The notes under the pieces were generated by a model. It searched no databases. It had not been told where the DNA came from and saw only the letters and a program-made list of their open reading frames with translations. From Aralia elata (lineage: Eukaryota > Streptophyta > Magnoliopsida > Apiales > Araliaceae): DNA of 64,000 nucleotides. The stretch is from positions 53,638,746 through 53,702,745 of the forward strand of contig CM068385.1 in assembly GCA_034770075.1 (NCBI GenBank), written 5' to 3'. The translations under genes were made by a program, and so were the position numbers. This document shows, piece by piece, positions 24,001 through 33,928 of this stretch; position 1 is the first letter of the stretch; every line of letters begins with the position of its first letter.

Positions 24001-24486
24001 GTGACACCTGTGGAACCGTATCAAAAGACTGTACAGGGGTCATTTTTCATCAAATTTACATTTTAAATGTTGTGTCACATGCATTGAATATATGATAATT
24101 CTGTACGTGATCCATGCAGGTTAGGTGTCAAGGTCCTAGCCTATCAGAGTCAAAAGGCGATGGTTGCCAAGAACGATGTACGAGGACAAACTCCAAGGAT
24201 TCCCTTCAAAGCTAGTTAGGAGAGTAACTTCCTTTGAGGACAATGGGATGGAGTGAGGTGATTACGAGAGGGGTGACCGGATACGAGACCCGACACTCAC
24301 AGAACAATCGACCGGATACGAGATCCGGCGATTACGAGACGGGCGACAGGTCAGGAATTGATGCATTGACACCTTCACGAATATGTTGTATGCCTTACAT
24401 CTTGCGTTGCATCATAAATTGTATGTGTTGCATCATGTATGCACTGTCATTCTTATGCACTGTTATTCATGCATAATGTGTCTACT
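24001..24486 (+). other. J 3' untranslated region
   Basis: Contains diverged relatives of the 70-bp monomer (GGATACGAGACCCG, GGATACGAGATCCGG) at 24240-24345. I see no gene. Confidence 0.5.
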
Positions 24487-24541
24487 TCTTTATCATGTTC
24501 ATTTCATTTAACATTTCATAAACATGATAAAGAGGGGCAGC
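24487..24541 (+). other. Hairpin and polypurine tract before J 3' LTR
   Basis: Arms 24487-24499 and 24521-24533 form a 13-bp perfect inverted repeat around a 21-nt loop. The right arm runs into AAAGAGGGGCAGC and the LTR start. J2 has the homologous structure. Confidence 0.8.
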
Positions 24542-26627
24542 TGTAGACACCCAAATTTTGCGCTTCGTATACTAACCATGACAGGAGGGCAAAATCGTCA
24601 AATGAACCGGCCTGTGAAGGCGAGGGATGCACAAGAACGAACATTCGACGCCACCACGACGATTTACAACCGAAACCGACGTGACAGCAGGGCCGTCCGA
24701 AATGAGCCTGCCCGAATGATGCGGCACGTCTCCCAGTGATTCCCGGACTGCAAAATACAAACCTGTCGGCGAAAACTGACGTCACGACACGCGAATCGAG
24801 GTGCGGCAACGGAAATCGAGAAAATCAGCCCACCCAGCCGCGGATTGATCTGCGGCCAAACGATTAAAATAATGGTGGTGCGCACGGGACTCGAAACCAG
24901 GAAACCAGCTGAGTGCGATGAGGGGTGGGCCAGCCAGCCGCAGATCTATCTGCGGCCAAGCACGCAGATCTAATCTGCGGCTGCCCTAAAGCAGCCTATT
25001 TCAGCTCAGTTTCTTCATTTCATCCAGGAGAGAGAGAGAGCAGCAGCAGCAGCAGCGGCGGAAAAAGAAAGAAAAGAAGGGAAAAAAACAGCAAGAAAAA
25101 TAGAGAGAAAAGAGAGAAAAGAAGTGAGAAATTGTACCCATTTTGTGGAGATTAACATCTCATATTTCCTACTCTATTCAATACACAAATTCATACATAT
25201 TGTGGGGATCATTTGCAAGGTGAAAAAATCCTATATTTTAGCATTTTGTTTTACCATTTTTGTTAAGCTTTTATCATCCAAATTATATTAAATGTAGTTT
25301 CCTTGTGTATTGTTGTGGATCTATGGATTGAGGGCTATTAGTGAGGGTTCCCGAATGGAACGAAATTCCTCCTAATGGCCCGATGATATCCATTTGGTGA
25401 ATTTTTAGCTCGTTGTAATGATGTATCGTGCATAGGTTGTTTAGATTGCTATTTTAGGATCTTGTGGGTGTGTAGCGATTTTGAATGTGAGCCTAGGAGC
25501 GCGACCTCGTGGTCCAAATCCGATGATGGACATCTTTTGATATATGTAATAAATTCGATGTACCTTTCATTGTAAATATGTAATCGTCGGGCCTTAAAAC
25601 GACGCCAAGGCGAGAATCGTGTTTAAGGCCCCGAAATAGTGAAACTTGTAATTGTAGGCGTTTGGGGTTATTTTGATGGCTTACATGCCCATGAATAGCT
25701 CCGACGCGTGTTTATGCTCGATTTGATTTATGAGACGAAATTGATTTCAAAGCCAAATGATAAGATCTTCATAAAATCAATCAAACTAGGCTATTAGCAT
25801 CACGAGGTTAATAAGTGGGAAATGCTAATGAATGTCGATTCCTATTTAACGAGAAAGCTAAGGAGAATCGTTTTCAAATATCATAAGGAATGATTTTGTC
25901 AAATAATTGACGTTTTATTAAACCGTTGTGCATAGGGTTTAAAGAGATTCTAGAAGTTGCCCATCGTTTTGAGTTACGAAAAAAGCAACGTATAGATCTC
26001 GATTCCTATTTTGACGAAGGTTTTAAAAAAACTCTTGTTCCACCAAAACGACACCTAATGAAAATTCTCATAGTTTTGACAAATTAAAAATCAAACCTTT
26101 CTTATAAAGAATCAAGCTTTCTCGTATAAATCGAAGGACACTCCGAAGCACTCTCAGATCAAAGCACGATTTTCCCTAAAAAAATCCAAATGATTCTTTC
26201 ATACAAACTCACCACAACATTCACGTGGGCACACACACACACATTCGCGCACACGCACATGTTTCATGAATTAAAGGATAGGAAAGCATCAAGATTGCGG
26301 TAACCGTGTTTCACGGAAGTCGAGGGGTGCCTAACACCTTCCCCTCGCTTAAGCAAGCCCCCGAACTCTATGAATCTCGATTCGCAGACCAATTAATTCG
26401 GAGTCACATATGAGCCAACGATTTATAAAAAATGAAAACTCGGATGAGTTGGTACATCCATTTCAAATATACCAACTGGCGACTCTGGTTAATTGGCTCA
26501 TCATAAAAAACGATATTTCAAAACCCCGTCGACATTCAAGCTGACCTTTTCCAAAAAATCATCTAATCAAAAGGCTAAAATCGGAAAAGGACAAATATCG
26601 CATAAGCGGCTAAACCCGGCGTCGACA
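24542..26627 (+). repeat. J 3' LTR
   Basis: It starts TGTAGACACCC and ends GGCGTCGACA, followed by the target duplication GGTTC. It is 2086 bp long and lacks the insertion noise of the 5' copy. It contains bipartite palindromes near 24937-24979. Confidence 0.95.
24937..24979. promoter_or_regulatory. Palindromic pair GCCGCAGAT/ATCTGCGGC in J LTR
   Basis: Arms 24937-24945 and 24948-24956 are perfectly complementary over 9 bp. A second 7-bp copy lies at 24963-24979, and a related GCCGCGGA...TCTGCGGC lies upstream near 24835-24857. They precede the purine-rich region of the LTR and could be protein-binding sites or RNA stems. Confidence 0.5.
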
Positions 26628-26632
26628 GGTTC

Positions 26633-27601
26633 TTTTGTGATTAATGTTGAAATCTATATTATATGGAAAGTCGTTGATCGCTAAGGGGGCTTACCCTTAT
26701 TGTAGAATAAATATTATTTATTTAAATAAATTAAATAGTTTAATTTATTTATTTAAATAAGATTAGAATTGTTCTAATTGATTTATTCACAACCGGTTTA
26801 ATATGGAGAACCTAAAGGGTCACACAACAAAGGAAAATATTTGTTTAAGAAGTAAATGGCATAATTGTAATAATAAGTTAAGTGTATTTAATTTAATCTA
26901 TGGAGATAGAATACATTAAATAGCTTAATATTTATTATTTAATATTTTGGAAATATTAAATATAAATTAATAAGAGGAGTCTTATTATTATTATTATTAT
27001 TACTATTATTATTATTTAGTTCCTAAAAGGGTTTGGGAATTAATTAATAAAAGTACTCTCATAAATTCTTAATTGGATTAGGAGTTTAATTAATTAAAGG
27101 AGTTTAATTAAAATAAAAACCCTAATCCTAAATAGTTTAGGAGGGTTCCCTATATCTATAAATAAGAGGAATCTTATCATGATTTAGGGTTAGACAGTTA
27201 CACACTCTTCCATAAGAATTGGATAGAGAAAGAGTACTTGTATTTTTTATAGAGATAGAAACTAGGGTTTTGCCAACACCCATCTTCTTGAACAACTATT
27301 ATTCCTTGGTGGATCACCTCTAGAGGCCAAACACTTGAGTGGCTAACGTTGATCAAAGGAAGGAATCTCATCGGTGGAATTCGAGAAGAACGCGAAGGAT
27401 TTGGAGGTGAACTCGTACCTATGGAAGCATAGTTTACAAGGGTATGATTCTCATACTTTATCTCTTTCGTTTAATTGATAATTGAGCACATGGATGATCA
27501 TGGTGATGGTTTGTAAGAAAAATTTTAAAATCCGTTTTTATCGCGCTTCTGCACTATTTATGTAATTTGATTGCATGTTTGCGCTATATACAAACCTAAC
27601 A
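26633..27601 (+). repeat. A 3' LTR, right part
   Basis: Resumes TTTTGTGATTAATGTTGAAA directly after the J target duplication and ends CAAACCTAACA. It closely matches 8656-9585 of the 5' LTR. Confidence 0.95.
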
Positions 27602-27606
27602 ATCCA

Positions 27607-29184
27607 CCGGTTAGATTCCTTCTTTTGATCAACGTTAGCCACCCAAGTGTTTGGCCTCTAGAGGTGATCGACCAAGGAAGAATAGGTATTCAAGAAGATG
27701 GGTGTTGGCAAAACCCTAGTTTCTATCTCGATAGAAATTGCAAGTACTCTCTACAATTCTAATGGAAGTGTGTGTAATCGTAATCCATAATAAAACTCCT
27801 CTTATTTATAGATATAGGTAGCCCTCCTAAACTATTTAGGATTAGGTTAATTGTCTTAATTAAGCTCTTTTAATTAATTAAACACCTAATCTAATTAGGA
27901 ATTTATGAGAGTACTGTTATTAATTAATTCCCAAACCCTTTTAGGAATTAAATGATAATAATAGTAATAATAATAATAAGACTCATCTTATTAATTTATA
28001 TTTAATATTTTTAAAATATTAAATAATAAATATTAAGTTATTTAATTTATTTTATCTCCATAGACTAAATTAAATACACTTAACTTATTATTACAATTAT
28101 GTCATTTACTTCTTAAATAAATATTTTATTTTTGTGGTGTGACCCTTTAGGTTCTCCATATTAAACCGGTTGTGAATAAATCAATTAGAACAATTCTAAA
28201 CTTATTTAAATAAGTAAATTAAACTATTTAATTCATTTAAATAAAGAACATTTATTGTACAATAAGGGTAAGCCCCCTTAGTGATCAACGACTTTTCAGA
28301 TAATATAGATTTCAACATTAATCACAAAAAAGCCTTTTAGTGAATAGTTATCGTACAATTCAATCCTTCTACCATACAATGTCTCAATTAAATATAAGAC
28401 ATGGATTTACTGTCAAGTCTTATTTTATTTAATTATATGTATTTCAATTCCTAAATGCACAACTCTATATAATGCAAATTAGAATCTCCTTTCTAATTTT
28501 ATTATGTCTTGGCCAAGGACTGCTGAGTTGTCATTTATCGAATCACATATGACATTCACATCTTTTACTAGATGTGGTAGATTCTTTGTTGATCATTCAC
28601 CTATCTTCATGTACAACTTATTATACCCAATTATACCCTTTGATATTCCCTAAAGGTCTTAAGGAACATGTCAAAGTATAACTCATCATACACAAGATAC
28701 TATGATGATCTCAAGTCCAAGGATCACTTGTACTACTATCACTAGAGGAATTCCTATTGACAGACGAGTAAAACTCCATTAGGTATTCCATAACGAGCCA
28801 CGTTCAGTAAACTTTTTCTCCAATAAGCACTTACATACTTCCTTTAGTGTCTCCACACAAATAATTATGACATCAATCATCCTCTTGTTAAAAGCAAGCA
28901 ACGTATGCACTAATCTATCCGGATTCACTAATCCCCTTTTTAGTAATCCAACGATTAGGAACGATTTTAGTTTTAAGCTTTCTAAGAATTTAGATCTCAG
29001 TAGCATGATTATCATCATGATTCTAAAAGCATTGCTTAAAATTATGGGTTTATCACATATTAAATCACAGCACCATGTAGATAAAGTAAAATGTCTTTAA
29101 TTCTTTTATTAATAAATGAATAAGATTACAAAGTATATGCTACATCATACTAAATATGATTGGCTTGTATGCATAATACTTTCA
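27607..29184 (-). repeat. B 3' LTR, right part
   Basis: Resumes after the A target duplication with CCGGTTAGATTCC and ends at 29184 with GCATAATACTTTCA, the reverse complement of the LTR start. With 7582-7810 it totals about 1807 bp. Confidence 0.95.
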
Positions 29185-29198
29185 ATCTCCCACTTGCA
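29185..29198 (-). other. Polypurine tract of B
   Basis: The minus strand reads TGCAAGTGGGAGAT directly before the LTR. Confidence 0.9.
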
Positions 29199-29204
29199 CT
29201 AAAG

Positions 29205-29852
29205 TCAATCACCATGGTATCTAATACCCATCTTCTCTAACTGACGATCAAACTGTTGTTGGGTTAAAGCTTTAGTAAATGGATCTGCAATGTTGTCTTG
29301 AGAGTCCACACGCTCTAGGATGACATCTCCTCTTTCAATGATCTCTCTAATCAAATGAAACTGCCGCAATACGTGTTTGAATTTCTGATGAGACCTGGGT
29401 TCCTTAGCATGCACAACAGCTCCAGTGTAGTCACAGAATAAAGGTACGACTCCTATAATGCTAGGAACCACTCCAAGTGCAGTTATGAACTTCTTCATCC
29501 AAACAGCTTCCTTTACAGCTTCACTTGCAGCTATATACTCTGCTTCTATCACTGAATCAGCAACTGTTTGCTACTTGGAACTTTTCCAACTCACTGCGCC
29601 ACCATTTAAGGTAAACACATACCCTGAAACGGATTTACTGTCATCTTGGTCCATTTGAAAACTTAAGTGTTTATAGCCCTTTAGTTTCAATTCAGACCCA
29701 CCGTAGACAAGAAATACATCATTAGTTCTTCTTAAGTACTTTAGGATGTTTTTCACTGCCTTATAGTGCTCTTCTCCTGGATTCGACTGATATTTGCTTG
29801 TTACACTAAGTGCATGAGCGACATCTGCTCTAGTACATATCATACCATACAT
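29205..29852 (-). pseudogene. RNase H and RT tail of B
   Basis: Two frames (29571-29852 and 29205-29552) form the polyprotein C-terminus. The first holds the RT connection (TRADVAHALS, YQSNPGEEHYKAVKNILKYL) and the start of RNase H (SGYVFTLNGGAVSWKSSK). The second holds the RNase H centre and end (EAEYIAASEAVKEAVW, HVLRQFHLIREI, DPFTKAL). A TAG near 29573 separates them in the same reading frame. Apart from that stop the domain looks complete, ending 12 bases before the polypurine tract. Confidence 0.9.
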
Positions 29853-29921
29853 GATAGATCATATTGTTAAAGCATAAGGAATCTTATTCATACGGCCTCT
29901 CTCCTCAGGTGTCTTTGGGGC

Positions 29922-30640
29922 CTAGTTCTTGAAGAGATATATTCCATGGCTCGTCGACATGAGACCTCTCTTGGAATCTTCCACGCTAAACTTCTTTAGC
30001 ATCGAGTCAATGTACTTTCCTTGGGACAAGCCTAGCATCCTTTTAGATCTATCTCTATAGATCTTTATCCCCAAAATATAGGATGCCTCACCCAAGTCCT
30101 TCATGCAGAAGTGTTTAGATAACCAAATTTTGATCGATTGTAGCATAGGAACATCATTCCCTATCAGTAATATATCGTCTACATATAATACTAGGAATGA
30201 TACACCGCTCCCACTAACCTTCTTGTACACACAAGGTTCATCCTCATTTTTGATAAAATCAAACCCTTTAATTATCTCATCAAAACGGATGTTCCATCTT
30301 CGAGAAGCTTGCTTCAATCCATAGATGGATCTTTGTAGCTTACAGACTTGATTTGTTCCAACCGTTGAAACAAAACCCTCTGGTTATATCATATATACAT
30401 TCTTCTCAAGTTTCCCATTGAGGAAGGCCGTTTTCACATCCATTTGCTAGATTTCGTAGTTATAATAAGTTGCAACTACAAGCAAAATCCGAATGGACTT
30501 GAGCATAGCTACTGGTAAGAAGGTTTCATCATAGTCAACTCCTTGTCTTTGTTTGAAACCTTTTGCAACCAGTCGGGCCTTATAGGTCTCTACCTTGCCG
30601 TCTGCTCCAGTCTTTCTCTTAAAGACCATTTGCACCCAAT
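29922..30640 (-). pseudogene. Reverse transcriptase of B
   Basis: The region 30447-30635 encodes FKRKTGADGKVETYKARLVA and GVDYDETFLPVAMLKSIR, the start of the copia RT. The region 29922-30317 encodes LKQASRRWN, FLVLYVDDILLIGND with the catalytic YVDD, LGEASYILGIKI and GKYIDSMLKKF. Between them (30318-30446) homology continues but with stops where Trp and Gln codons are expected. Another TAG follows YLFKN at about 29924. The stops look like C-to-T or G-to-A transitions. Confidence 0.9.
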
Positions 30641-31081
30641 AGGCTTAATACCCTCAGGTGGTGAAACCAAAGTCCATACTTGGTTTTCATACATGGAGTC
30701 CATCTCGGATTTCATGGCTTCTAGCCATTTCTTTGAGTCTTTACTACTCATAGCCTCTTCGTAAGTCAATGGATCATCATCACCTATGATGCGTACCTCA
30801 TCATCATCCTCTATGATGAATCTATACCTATCAAGTATCTTCGATACTCTTCCAGATTTACGAATAGGTTGTGGTATATTAGGTTTTTCCACTTGATCAG
30901 GTACCTGACTTTGATCCGTAGTATTTTGTGGTTCTTGAACTTCTTCAAGATATATCTTACTCTCACTGACCCATTCATGGATAAACTCCTTTTCTAGGAA
31001 GGAAACATGTTTTACAATAAATACCTTTTGATGAGTAGGATGATAGAAATAATACCCTACAGTTTCTTTTGGGTATCCCAC
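30590..31081 (-). pseudogene. Integrase C-terminal / linker region of B
   Basis: The frame begins MGYPKETVGYYFYHP and contains KVFIVKHVSFLE, the conserved C-terminal block of copia integrases. A charged linker (IPQPIRKSGRVSK, EDDDEVRII) and the entry to RT (WLEAMKSEMDSMYENQVW) follow. It loses phase with the RT frame near 30625, indicating a frameshift. The same acidic linker is seen in G at 57943-58203. Confidence 0.85.
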
Positions 31082-31243
31082 AAATCTACATTTATCGGAT
31101 CTAGTCTTTAGCTTATCATGCTCAAACCTTTTGACATAAGCTGGACAATCCTAAATCTTAACATACTTAAGATTTGGTTTCCTTCCTGTCCATAATTCAT
31201 ATGGAGTCTTTGGGACGAATTTGGTAGGTACCTTGTTAAGTAG

Positions 31244-32027
31244 CTACGTAGCCATTTCTAGGGCAAAACCCCAGAATGATACTGGAAGGTCGGTAAAACT
31301 CATCATGGAACGAATCATGTCCAACAATGTTCGATTTCTCCTTTCAGATACACCATTCAACTGTGGCATCCCTGGTGGAGTCCATTGTGAGATTATACCA
31401 TTTTCTTTGAGATAATTGAGAAACTCATTGGTTAAGTTTTCCCCTCCTCGATCCGATCGAAGAATCTTGATACTCTTGCCAGTTTGCTTCTCTACTTCAC
31501 TTCTGAATTCTTTAAACTTTTCAAACGATTCAGATTTGTATTTCATCAAATACACATATCTAAATCTAGAATGATCATCCGTGAAAGTAATAAAATAAGA
31601 ATACCCTCCTCGTGCATTCATTGTCATAGGTCCACACACATCTGTGTGTACCAATGCTAACAACTCTGTAACTCTTTCTCCTTTTCCACTAAAAGGAGAT
31701 TTAGTCATCTTACCCATGAGACAATATTCACAAGTTGGATATGATTCGAAATCAGATAGCTCTAAAAACCCATCTTTATACAACTTGATTAATCTTGTTA
31801 CATTAATGTGACCGAGTTTACAGTGCCACATAAAGGAATAATTAACATCATCTCTTTTTCTTTTCTTAGTTTGTTCAATTTGAAGTATATTTTCATGCAA
31901 GTCAAGTATGTAAACTCCATTAAGTAAATTGCCAACACCATATAAAATATTTTTGTTGTAAATAGAACAACTGTTGTTCTTTATTATAATATCAAAATCA
32001 TCCATATCCAATACAGAAATTGAAATA
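31244..32027 (-). pseudogene. Integrase of B (zinc-binding domain and DDE core)
   Basis: The zinc-binding part is readable as MWHCKLGHIN...PTCEYCLMGKM. The catalytic core has HTDVCGPM (first Asp), FTDDHSRF (second Asp) and GVSERRNRTLLDM (Glu), so all three acidic residues are present. It is the only integrase core in the window that is not deleted. The open frame starts within the inverted-repeat boundary at about 32027, so its N-terminus is disconnected from protease by the inversion. Between 31082 and 31243 homology continues with an in-frame stop (about 31153). Confidence 0.92.
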
Positions 32028-32470
32028 TTAATTAAGAAGAAAAAGAGAAAGGCTAAAAAGAAAGCTGATCCTGATAGCAAAGGAATTTGCTACCATTGCA
32101 ATAAATCGGGACACTGGAAGAGGAACTGCAAGGAGTATTTTGCGGACCAAAAGAGGCTTGGAGAAGCTTCGACTTCCGATCTAAGTTTGTTCATGATTGA
32201 AATTATTTTTTCTGAAAGTCAAAATTCTACTTGGGTAATGGATATGGACTGTGGTTCTCATATATGTAAAAATATGCAGGGACTAAGCAGAAGTAGAAAG
32301 CTGAACAAAGATGAAGTCATCCTACGAGTGGGAAATGGAGCAAAGGTTGCTACATTAGTTGTAGGAACTTATTGTTTAGCACTGCCTACGGGCAAGTCCA
32401 TTAGTTTAAATAATTGTTATTATATTCCAACACATATAAGAAAAATTATTTCAATTTCTGTATTGGATAT
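32004..32470 (+). pseudogene. Inverted gag zinc-knuckle/protease segment of B
   Basis: Within a minus-strand element, 32028-32446 is coding on the plus strand. It contains the knuckle CYHCNKSGHWKRNC (CX2CX4HX4C, about 32088-32129), then STWVMDMDCGSHIC (protease), LNKDEVILRVGNGAKVA and LALPTGKSI. The protease active-site triplet, normally Asp-Thr-Gly, reads Asp-Met-Asp, so it would be inactive. Perfect 24-bp inverted repeats (32004-32027 and 32447-32470) bound the segment exactly. Neighbouring integrase and gag are on the minus strand. Confidence 0.92.
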
Positions 32471-33095
32471 TCCTTGGAAGAATCATCCACTAGTAAGACT
32501 TGGTTTTTATTGGATGAGAAGTGACCTTCAGAAGTTTTCAGCATGTTAAGTAACTCGGGCAAGCTGACGTCTAACTTATTCATGTGAAAATTCACAACAA
32601 ATTGTGAGAAGGTGTCTGGGAATGACTACAAGATCAAATTTAATTCCCCATCTATTATGAACCCTAGCTGTCTAAGTTGCTCAATCAGATTGATCATCTT
32701 TAGGATATGAGTCTCAACGGTAGTGTCATCGGTCATTCGAGATCGGAAGAGCACCTTAGATATCTGATATCTAACAGTCCTACTTTGCTCACCATACAAC
32801 TCCTTGAGGTGCAGCAATATAGTAGGAGCATCCATAGTTTCATGTTGACGCTGAAGCTCGTTACTCATGGATGCGAGCATGATGCATTGAGCCAAGATTG
32901 TATCATCTTGCCACTTTCTGAAAGTAGTAATCTCTTCCTCAGAGGCTGTTTCTAAAACATTTGCAGGGACGGACGAATTTAGGACATAAGAAATCTTTTC
33001 AGCAGTGAGAATAATTCTCAAATTCCTTAACCAGTCCGTGTAATTTGGTCCAGTCAGTTTGTTAGCATAAGTATGCTACACAGTGATAGTGAGTT
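32471..33095 (-). pseudogene. gag of B (N-terminal and central domain)
   Basis: The main frame (32626-33021) reads LTAEKISYVLN, EEEITTFRKWQDD, CIMLASMSNELQRQHETMDA, HLKELYGEQSRTVRYQISK and RMTDDTTVETHILKMINLIEQL. This is the standard gag domain of plant copia elements. Homology extends down to about 32500 (FHMNKL region) out of frame, and upstream to about 33095, where the start codon is lost and one base of a GAT codon is missing. It is therefore dead. Confidence 0.9.
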
Positions 33096-33754
33096 TGAGA
33101 TTTTTAAAATCTGCATGTGAAATAGACAACATTTTAGCATACATTAAAATTAGGTCTTTATTTAAATTGGTATCTCCCACTATTTTCATCAAACTATATT
33201 ACCCTCAATATATAGTTCGGCAATCTAATTAAAGATTTGCTAGTGAGAATAAAGATCTCATTTCAAATGTTTATAGCCTTGTGTGTACACAACAAACTAT
33301 ATATAAATAAATAGGTAGACAACTATTGTCAATTACATCACCATGTAACTCCTTATATTTCGCCTCTTAGATTATAATGGTCAAGTGTGTGCGCATCCGA
33401 ACTAAAATAATCTAAGTTAAGTCATACCTAGCATTTCCATATAAGTGAAGAGAAAAATATACCCCTTGTGTGTGCACAACAAAGCGATAATTTTCAATTC
33501 CTTATAAACATCCAATGTAATAAAATAACATCTTAAATATTTAATACTTGCCTTGTGTGTGCACAACAAACTCATATTAAATATTCAATACTCTATTATT
33601 TTACTATGCTAGAAGGCGACGTTCGATATTCCAAATATCTTTGAACGTTACAACTTAATATTATTTCTTTGAGGGGTTTGTTATTAAATTGTCTCATCTT
33701 GTTTAGCATGCATGCATATATACACATATATATATATAATACACGTCATATAAT
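33096..33754 (-). promoter_or_regulatory. Leader of B with four hairpin motifs
   Basis: Homologous to the leaders of A and G. Hairpin motifs lie at 33277-33292 (TTGTG-TACA-CACAAGG on the minus strand), 33383-33396 (variant), 33464-33479 and 33551-33566 (both TTGTG-CACA-CACAAGG). The leader ends at ATATGACG (33754), about 900 bp short of where the PBS should be, and joins element C. Confidence 0.75.
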
Positions 33755-33790
33755 CGGGTCGTCACATTCTTCCCTCCTTATAAGGATTCC
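33755..33790 (-). other. C polypurine tract and 15-bp 3' LTR stub
   Basis: The minus strand reads AAGGAGGGAAGAA followed by TGTGACGACCCGATT. The LTR start equals that of D1, which places C and D1 in one family. Confidence 0.75.
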
Positions 33791-33928
33791 GTCTCCGAAA
33801 TCACTATTACAAAATTACATCAAAAAGATAAGGATAAACATAATTCATTATCTTTTTCTTCTTTAAGTTCCCACACTGCTGCTTTGGCAGTGTGGTTACC
33901 TCATCGTACCTTCCCAGAAGGCATTATC

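Larger units (their letters stand above)
15878..26627 (+). mobile_element. Tat/Ogre-like gypsy element J, non-autonomous
   Basis: J has two LTRs of about 2.1-2.2 kb, a PBS, a 6.4-kb internal region and a polypurine tract. The only recognisable coding sequence is an RNase H and integrase zinc-finger remnant at 19027-19564. Reverse transcriptase, protease and gag are not found. The internal region holds poly(A) tracts and three different tandem-repeat blocks. The repeat-rich region before the 3' LTR and the integrase sequence fit the Tat/Ogre group. J inserted into the 3' LTR of A with a 5-bp target duplication. Confidence 0.85.
7811..27601 (+). mobile_element. Copia element A with nested element J
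   Basis: A has both LTRs, a PBS, a leader, gag and pol remnants and a polypurine tract. Its 3' LTR is split by J at 15878-26627. It inserted into the LTR of B. It carries the same coding lesions as E and G: a gag stop at codon 15, an integrase deletion and an RT/RNase H deletion. It also has many private single-base insertions from about 11.4 kb onward that look like sequencing error. Confidence 0.9.
7582..33754 (-). mobile_element. Copia element B (minus), 5'-truncated, carrying nested A and J
   Basis: The order on the minus strand is leader (33754-33100), gag, a locally inverted gag/protease segment, integrase, RT, RNase H, polypurine tract and 3' LTR. The 5' LTR and PBS are missing because the leader is joined directly to element C at about 33754. 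B is the best-preserved pol copy in the window: integrase and RT catalytic motifs are readable, but several stops and frameshifts make it non-functional. It resembles the most common plant copia gag-pol type; I could not assign the lineage securely. Confidence 0.85.
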
